Of a DNA stretch of 18,502 bases, positions 14,693 to 18,502 are shown one piece after another (position 1 is the first letter of the stretch; every line of letters begins with the position of its first letter). The translations under genes and the position numbers were made by a program. The notes beneath the pieces were generated by a model. The model saw nothing but the letters and a program-made list of their open reading frames with translations, ran no database searches and was not told where the DNA came from. The stretch spans positions 1 through 18,502 of the forward strand of contig JASLHF010000078.1 of assembly GCA_030152275.1 (NCBI GenBank). Direction: 5' to 3'. Source of the stretch: Acinetobacter sp. GTDB taxonomy: Bacteria; Pseudomonadota; Gammaproteobacteria; Pseudomonadales; Moraxellaceae.

Positions 14693-16225
14693 ATGAATGC
14701 AAATGCATATGTTCCATACGGCGACCTGAAAGGCGGGCGCCTGATGCTGGCTGCCTTCGTACTGGCGCTGGCTAACTTTATGGTTGTGCTGGACATGACC
14801 ATTGCCAATGTATCCGTGCCGCACATTACAGGAAGTTTAGCTGTGTCCAGCTCTCAGGGCACATGGGTCATTACGTCTTATGCCGTGGCTGAAGCGATTT
14901 GCGTGCCGCTGACAGGCTGGCTGGCTGGACGTTTTGGCGGCGTGCGCGTATTTACCCTAAGCTTAATTGGCTTTACGGTATTTTCAGTGCTGTGCGGCCT
15001 TTCGACCAGTTTAGAAATGCTGGTCTTTTGCCGGATCGGGCAGGGGCTGTTTGGCGGTCCAATCATGCCGCTCAGCCAAATGCTGCTGCTGCGGATTTTC
15101 CCGCCGGAGAAGCAGTCACAGGCGATGGGCATGTGGGCGATGACGACTGTTGTCGGCCCGATTTTAGGTCCAATTTTGGGCGGCTCCATCAGTGATAATT
15201 TGTCATGGCACTGGATTTTCTTTATTAATATTCCTGTTGGGATTGTTTGTGCGCTGGCAGCTATGCGCCTGTTGAAGCCAGCAGAAACAGAAACCGCCAA
15301 ACTGAAAATTGATATGGGCGGCCTGCTGCTGCTGGTGTTGTGGATTGGCGCGCTGCAGCTGATGCTGGATTTGGGCCACGAACGCGACTGGTTTAACAGT
15401 CCATTTATTGTGGTTTTAGGTCTGACAGCCTTAATTGGTTTGATCATCTTTACCATATGGGAGCTGACCGACCGCCATCCGGTTGTCAATATTCAGATTT
15501 TCCGCTACAAAAGCTTTACCATTTCCGTGATTGCGCTGGCTTTGGGTTTTGGCGCCTTCTTTGGCAGCATTGTGCTGATTCCGCAGTGGCTGCAGATTAA
15601 CTTGGGCTATACCGCTACATGGGCTGGCTACCTAACCGCAACCATGGGGTTTGGCAGCTTGACGATGTCTCCGCTGGTGGCAAAAATGGCAACCAAATAT
15701 GATCAGCGCGCGCTGGCCAGTTTTGGCCTCAGCGTACTGGGCGGCGTGACGCTGATGCGGGCGTTTTGGACGACTGATGCTGACTTTTTTGCACTGGCGC
15801 TGCCGCAAATTCTGCAAGGTTTTGCCGTACCATTTTTCTTTATTCCCTTGTCGAATATGGCTTTAGCAGCTGTACAGCCGCAAGAAATGGCATCAGCTGC
15901 TGGCTTAATGAACTTCCTGCGCACTATGGCAGGCGCAATTGGTGCATCCATTGCTGTGACGATTTGGGATGATCATACTAAACTTGCGCGCAGCGATATG
16001 GTCGGCACTCTGCATGTGGAAGATGCTCAAGCGGCGCTCATGCAGCAGGGCATGAGTTCGCAGGGCGCGCTGGGCTATATTTCCAGTCTGGTGGATAAAG
16101 AAGCGCTGACGCTATCTGCCAATCATGTGTTTTTGCTGTTGGCGATGGTATTTATTGCTGCTGCGATGATGATTTGGCTGTGCCCGCGTCCGAAAGTGGT
16201 TGAGGGCGGCGGTCATGTGCATTAA
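14693..16225 (+). CDS. emrB: EmrB, DHA2-family (14-helix MFS) drug:H+ antiporter
   Basis: The inner-membrane proton-driven exporter of the EmrAB pump, 510 residues, the normal DHA2 length for 14 membrane helices. Motif D1 LDMTIANVSVP is at residues 33-43, motif A GWLAGRFGGVRVF at 75-87, motif B CRIGQGLFGG at 113-122 and the antiporter motif C GPILGPILGG at 155-164. SWHWIFFINIPVG (171-183) is also characteristic of EmrB-type proteins. It follows emrA by six bases; the ribosome site is weak, so translation is probably coupled to emrA. The stop codon is the first part of a 22-base tandem duplication, and a strong terminator follows. Confidence 0.95.
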   Translation: MNANAYVPYGDLKGGRLMLAAFVLALANFMVVLDMTIANVSVPHITGSLAVSSSQGTWVITSYAVAEAICVPLTGWLAGRFGGVRVFTLSLIGFTVFSVLCGLSTSLEMLVFCRIGQGLFGGPIMPLSQMLLLRIFPPEKQSQAMGMWAMTTVVGPILGPILGGSISDNLSWHWIFFINIPVGIVCALAAMRLLKPAETETAKLKIDMGGLLLLVLWIGALQLMLDLGHERDWFNSPFIVVLGLTALIGLIIFTIWELTDRHPVVNIQIFRYKSFTISVIALALGFGAFFGSIVLIPQWLQINLGYTATWAGYLTATMGFGSLTMSPLVAKMATKYDQRALASFGLSVLGGVTLMRAFWTTDADFFALALPQILQGFAVPFFFIPLSNMALAAVQPQEMASAAGLMNFLRTMAGAIGASIAVTIWDDHTKLARSDMVGTLHVEDAQAALMQQGMSSQGALGYISSLVDKEALTLSANHVFLLLAMVFIAAAMMIWLCPRPKVVEGGGHVH

Positions 16226-16266
16226 CACTGCTTTTGCATTGCGCTAACACTGCTTTTGCATTGCGC
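16223..16266. repeat. Two-copy 22-bp tandem repeat at the emrB stop
   Basis: Bases 16223-16244 are repeated exactly at 16245-16266. Each copy begins TAACACTGC and ends TTGCGC; the first TAA is the emrB stop, and a third TAA follows the second copy. The unit is not a multiple of three and lies outside the coding region. Confidence 0.95.
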
Positions 16267-16282
16267 TAAGGTATGCATCCAC

Positions 16283-16318
16283 ATAAGAAGCCGCTGACTG
16301 TAGCGGCTTCTTATTTTA
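16283..16318 (+). terminator. Intrinsic terminator between emrB and glpK
   Basis: A perfect 13-bp stem, ATAAGAAGCCGCT (16283-16295) and AGCGGCTTCTTAT (16302-16314), with a 6-base loop, followed by TTTT and AT-rich DNA. It ends emrAB transcripts. The minus-strand exit has no T run beyond the stem, so action on glpK is possible but weaker. Confidence 0.88.
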
Positions 16319-16398
16319 AATCATTTTTTTAGTGACCAGTTTTACTGTCCCTGTGTTGATGAATATGTACAGCAGGCATACCAGCTTTGTGCTAACGA

Positions 16399-17877
16399 CT
16401 ATAAATCTGATTTTGCCCGTTTTAATGCCGATTGCCACAAATTCAGATGATATTCGCGCTGGTCAGCATTCATGCGCGGTTCAAAAGCGCGTTCCAGCTG
16501 CCATGATTCCGCAATTTCATTCAAGTTAGAAAAAACACCAGCCTTTAAGCCAGCCATAGCGGCTGCCCCCCACGCCGTGGATTCAAGCAATTTAGGGCGC
16601 AATACGGGTACATTTAAAATATCGGCTTGAAACTGCATCAGCATGTCATTTGCACATGCGCCGCCATCAACCCGCAGTTCTTTAAGCGGTTTAGAAATGT
16701 CTGACTGCATCGCGGTCAGCACATCAGACACTTGAAAGGCAATTGATTCCAGCGCTGCGCGGGCAATATGTGATTTATTGGTACCGCGTGACATGCCGCA
16801 CAGTAAAGCGCGGGCTTCGCTGTCCCAGTGCGGCGCGCCCAACCCCGTAAATGCGGGAACCAGTACAACTCCATCGGTATGCTCCACCTGACAGGCCAGT
16901 TGTTCAACTTCGCTGCTTTTTTGAATAATGCCCAAACCGTCACGCAGCCATTGCACAATCGCACCTGCCATAAATACACTGCCTTCAAGCGCATAAGTCG
17001 TTTGGCCTTGCGCCTGCCATGCCAGCGTAGACAGCAGCTTATTTTGACTGAACTGCACTTCATGACCGGTATTGAACAGCATAAAGCAACCGGTACCGTA
17101 AGTATTTTTGGCAGTCCCTGCGTCAAAGCAGGACTGGCCAAACAGTGCGGACTGCTGGTCGCCTAAAATACCGGTGATCGGAATAGTCGCGCCAAGCAGG
17201 CCTGCTGCAGTATCTGCAATATGGCAATCAGAACTGATAATTTTGGGCAAAATGGCTGGGGGAATATCAAACAGTTCAAGCAGTTCTTCATCCCATTGCT
17301 GGCTTTTTAAATTCATGAGCATAGTGCGTGAAGCATTGCTGGCTTCTATGACATGTTTTGCACCTTGGGTCAGATTCCAAATGAGCCAGCTGTCAATGGT
17401 GCCAAAGGCAGCATGGCCTTGCTGGGCCAGTTCACGCAAACCGTTGATGTGTTCCAGCAGCCAAACCAGTTTGCCCGCGCTGAAATATGGGTCGACCCGC
17501 AGGCCGGTTTTTTGATGAATCAAATCCTGCTGCTGAGCCAGCTGTCCGCACCATTCAGCTGCGCGCCGGTCTTGCCATACAATTGCCGGCGCCAGCGGTT
17601 TTCCGCTGCGTTTATCCCACACGACTGTGGTTTCACGCTGATTGGTCAAGCCAATGGCCTTAATGTCTTTGGCTAAAATGCGCGCTGTAGCTAGCGCTTG
17701 CTGCACTACAGCGATCTGTGAGCTCCATATTTCCTGAGCATCCTGCTCAACCCAGCCGGAATGCGGGGTTTGAATATGGGTTTCGCGCTGAGCTGAAGCC
17801 AGTATTTGGCCGTATTCATTAAAAATAATGGCGCGGCTGGAGGTCGTTCCTTGATCGAGGGCCAATAAATAGCTCAT
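16399..17877 (-). CDS. glpK: GlpK, glycerol kinase
   Basis: GlpK phosphorylates glycerol with ATP to glycerol-3-phosphate (FGGY family; 492 residues, close to the family length). Visible are the phosphate-binding DQGTTSSR at 8-15, the glycerol-contacting NQRET with R81 and E82, Y131, the catalytic GDQQSALFGQ with D240 and Q241, GTIDSWLIWNLT at 159-170 and GLGAPHW at 345-351. The loop just before D240 reads AAGLLGATIPITG and lacks the glycine-rich stretch and arginine that bind fructose-1,6-bisphosphate in E. coli GlpK, so that control is probably absent. The ribosome site is a weak AAAGAA. glpF, glpD and glpR are not adjacent. It converges with emrB and is divergent from ssrA. Confidence 0.97.
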   Translation of the reverse strand: MSYLLALDQGTTSSRAIIFNEYGQILASAQRETHIQTPHSGWVEQDAQEIWSSQIAVVQQALATARILAKDIKAIGLTNQRETTVVWDKRSGKPLAPAIVWQDRRAAEWCGQLAQQQDLIHQKTGLRVDPYFSAGKLVWLLEHINGLRELAQQGHAAFGTIDSWLIWNLTQGAKHVIEASNASRTMLMNLKSQQWDEELLELFDIPPAILPKIISSDCHIADTAAGLLGATIPITGILGDQQSALFGQSCFDAGTAKNTYGTGCFMLFNTGHEVQFSQNKLLSTLAWQAQGQTTYALEGSVFMAGAIVQWLRDGLGIIQKSSEVEQLACQVEHTDGVVLVPAFTGLGAPHWDSEARALLCGMSRGTNKSHIARAALESIAFQVSDVLTAMQSDISKPLKELRVDGGACANDMLMQFQADILNVPVLRPKLLESTAWGAAAMAGLKAGVFSNLNEIAESWQLERAFEPRMNADQREYHLNLWQSALKRAKSDL

Positions 17878-17920
17878 AATTTTTCTTTAATTTTGGCTTG
17901 AAAAATAAAATATTAGCGCA

Positions 17921-17926
17921 ATTATA
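17921..17926 (-). promoter_or_regulatory. Candidate -10 box for glpK
   Basis: TATAAT on the minus strand, about 44 bases before the glpK start. No clear -35 is visible at normal spacing. It lies inside a GCGC-N14-GCGC dyad (17916-17936), which may be a regulator site or chance. Confidence 0.4.
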
Positions 17927-17986
17927 AGATTAAGCGCATTCAAAAGTGTAATTGTACAGAAAATGCATCGTATTTTTGGTTAATTA

Positions 17987-17995
17987 TGCTATGAT
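17987..17995 (+). promoter_or_regulatory. Extended -10 promoter of ssrA
   Basis: TGCTATGAT, an extended -10 (TGn plus TATGAT), ending 12 bases before the mature tmRNA 5' end. The -35 is poor, which is usual for extended -10 promoters. Confidence 0.55.
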
Positions 17996-18007
17996 TGTTC
18001 TCACTTT

Positions 18008-18367
18008 GGGGGTGTTTCTGGCTTCGACGCTGGTGATGAAACTCATAGATGCATGTCGAGAGCGCATTTTCTCTCGTAAATCAAATTTGCAATTTAATAG
18101 TCGCAAACGACGAAACTTACGCTCTAGCTGCCTAAGGGCAGCTTGTCCGCTTTACTGAATACTTGTGGTCAGTGAACCCGACCGAAGCGAACGCACACAA
18201 GTCCGTATAAAGTCAAGCCTCGGGGCTTTATACCAAACTTAGAGGATCGCGCTTTGAACCCTGTTCGTCGGGTCTCTTAGCGTTAAAACAATAGACGATA
18301 TCTAAGCATGTAGTATTCTCGAGCGTAATGCTGGCGGACGCGGGTTCAACTCCCGCCACCTCCACCA
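18008..18367 (+). ncRNA. ssrA: tmRNA (transfer-messenger RNA)
   Basis: tmRNA rescues stalled ribosomes with SmpB and tags the incomplete protein for proteolysis. The gene is 360 bases including the encoded CCA (18365-18367). The 5' GGGGGTG (18008-18014) pairs with CACCTCC (18357-18363) to form the 7-bp acceptor stem with discriminator A. The T-arm GCGGG/CCCGC with loop TTCAACT is at 18340-18356. The resume codon GCA at 18103 follows AATAGTC and opens the tag frame ANDETYALAA, ending in TAA. Pseudoknot-type stem-loops fill 18140-18290. This tag is the one I recall for Acinetobacter. The gene is intact and followed by a terminator. Confidence 0.97.
18103..18135 (+). other. tmRNA tag reading frame ANDETYALAA
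   Basis: Ten codons from the resume GCA to TAA inside ssrA. With the alanine charged on tmRNA the tag is A-ANDETYALAA. The C-terminal ALAA is the signal recognised by ClpXP. E. coli has ANDENYALAA; only the fifth residue differs. Confidence 0.95.
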
Positions 18368-18412
18368 AATACCTAACAAAACATGGCAAGATATGCCAAG
18401 TTTTAAAACGAA

Positions 18413-18446
18413 AAGGCTTGAATCTAAAGGGTTCAGGCCTTTTTTC
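18413..18446 (+). terminator. Intrinsic terminator of ssrA
   Basis: AAGGCTTGAA (18413-18422) pairs with TTCAGGCCTT (18432-18441) with one G-T wobble and a 9-base loop, followed by TTTTT. It lies 46 bases after the CCA end, so the precursor needs 3' trimming. Confidence 0.85.
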
Positions 18447-18502
18447 TTGCCTATACATAACCAAACATAACTAGCTATAGTGCACATGCGCCGTGTACAC
18501 TG

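Noticed and set aside
14878..15489. 203-codon minus-strand frame inside emrB
   Set aside because: Antisense shadow of a clear 14-helix MFS gene; low-complexity Ser/Pro/Ile content.
17952..18158. Plus-strand frame across the ssrA promoter and 5' part
   Set aside because: It runs through the tmRNA acceptor arm and tag region; not a protein gene.
18384..18398. TGGCA-AGATA-TGCCA hairpin as the ssrA terminator
   Set aside because: The stem is only 5 bp with a short T run; the longer hairpin at 18413-18441 with a T-tract is better.
18228..18487. Minus-strand frames with WRWRELNPRP-like text
   Set aside because: These are the well-known spurious proteins read from the antisense of the tmRNA/tRNA T-arm.
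1..18502. CRISPR arrays, insertion sequences, toxin-antitoxin or phage-defence genes
   Set aside because: No spaced direct repeats, transposase, integrase or defence-type domains were seen on either strand.

Overview
The window is a piece of a gammaproteobacterial chromosome, most likely Acinetobacter or a close relative in the Moraxellaceae. The best evidence is the tmRNA at the right end, whose tag frame reads ANDETYALAA, the form I recall for Acinetobacter. Supporting evidence is an ABZJ_00895-like small membrane protein (family recalled from memory), a Pseudomonas/Acinetobacter-type (Mg-dependent) HemB and an EmrAB pair. Gene content is mostly housekeeping. I see no insertion sequence, integrase, CRISPR array or prophage gene.

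Layout. 1-4731 (minus): the sbcDC nuclease operon, with sbcC cut by the left edge and ATGA-coupled to sbcD. 4732-5150: non-coding, with a nested inverted repeat. 5151-5528 (minus): a small VOC/glyoxalase-fold protein. 5529-5974: non-coding. 5975-8122 (plus): ovoA, the bifunctional first enzyme of ovothiol A synthesis, standing alone between two large gaps. 8123-8798: a 676-base gap with a dyad just after ovoA and, on the minus strand at about 8515-8700, a run of hairpins ending in a strong intrinsic terminator that points away from both flanking genes; this is the best candidate for an undescribed element (a small RNA). 8799-10226 (plus): a four-helix membrane protein and a YfcH/TIGR01777 SDR-like protein. 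10392-12603 (minus): thiO and hemB, with a strong hemB terminator between them. 12712-13209 (plus): a YigI-type hotdog thioesterase divergent from hemB. 13547-16225 (plus): emrA-emrB, a tripartite drug efflux pair behind a 337-base leader with a candidate promoter and operator. 16399-17877 (minus): glpK, convergent with emrB across a perfect 13-bp terminator hairpin. 18008-18367 (plus): ssrA (tmRNA) with its own terminator.

How the genes relate: SbcC and SbcD form one complex; EmrA and EmrB form the inner-membrane and periplasmic parts of one pump. OvoA, ThiO, HemB and GlpK are single representatives of otherwise separate pathways (ovothiol, thiamine thiazole, tetrapyrrole, glycerol), so most neighbours do not imply shared function. 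No complete novel multigene system is visible; the unusual signal is in the non-coding tracts around ovoA.
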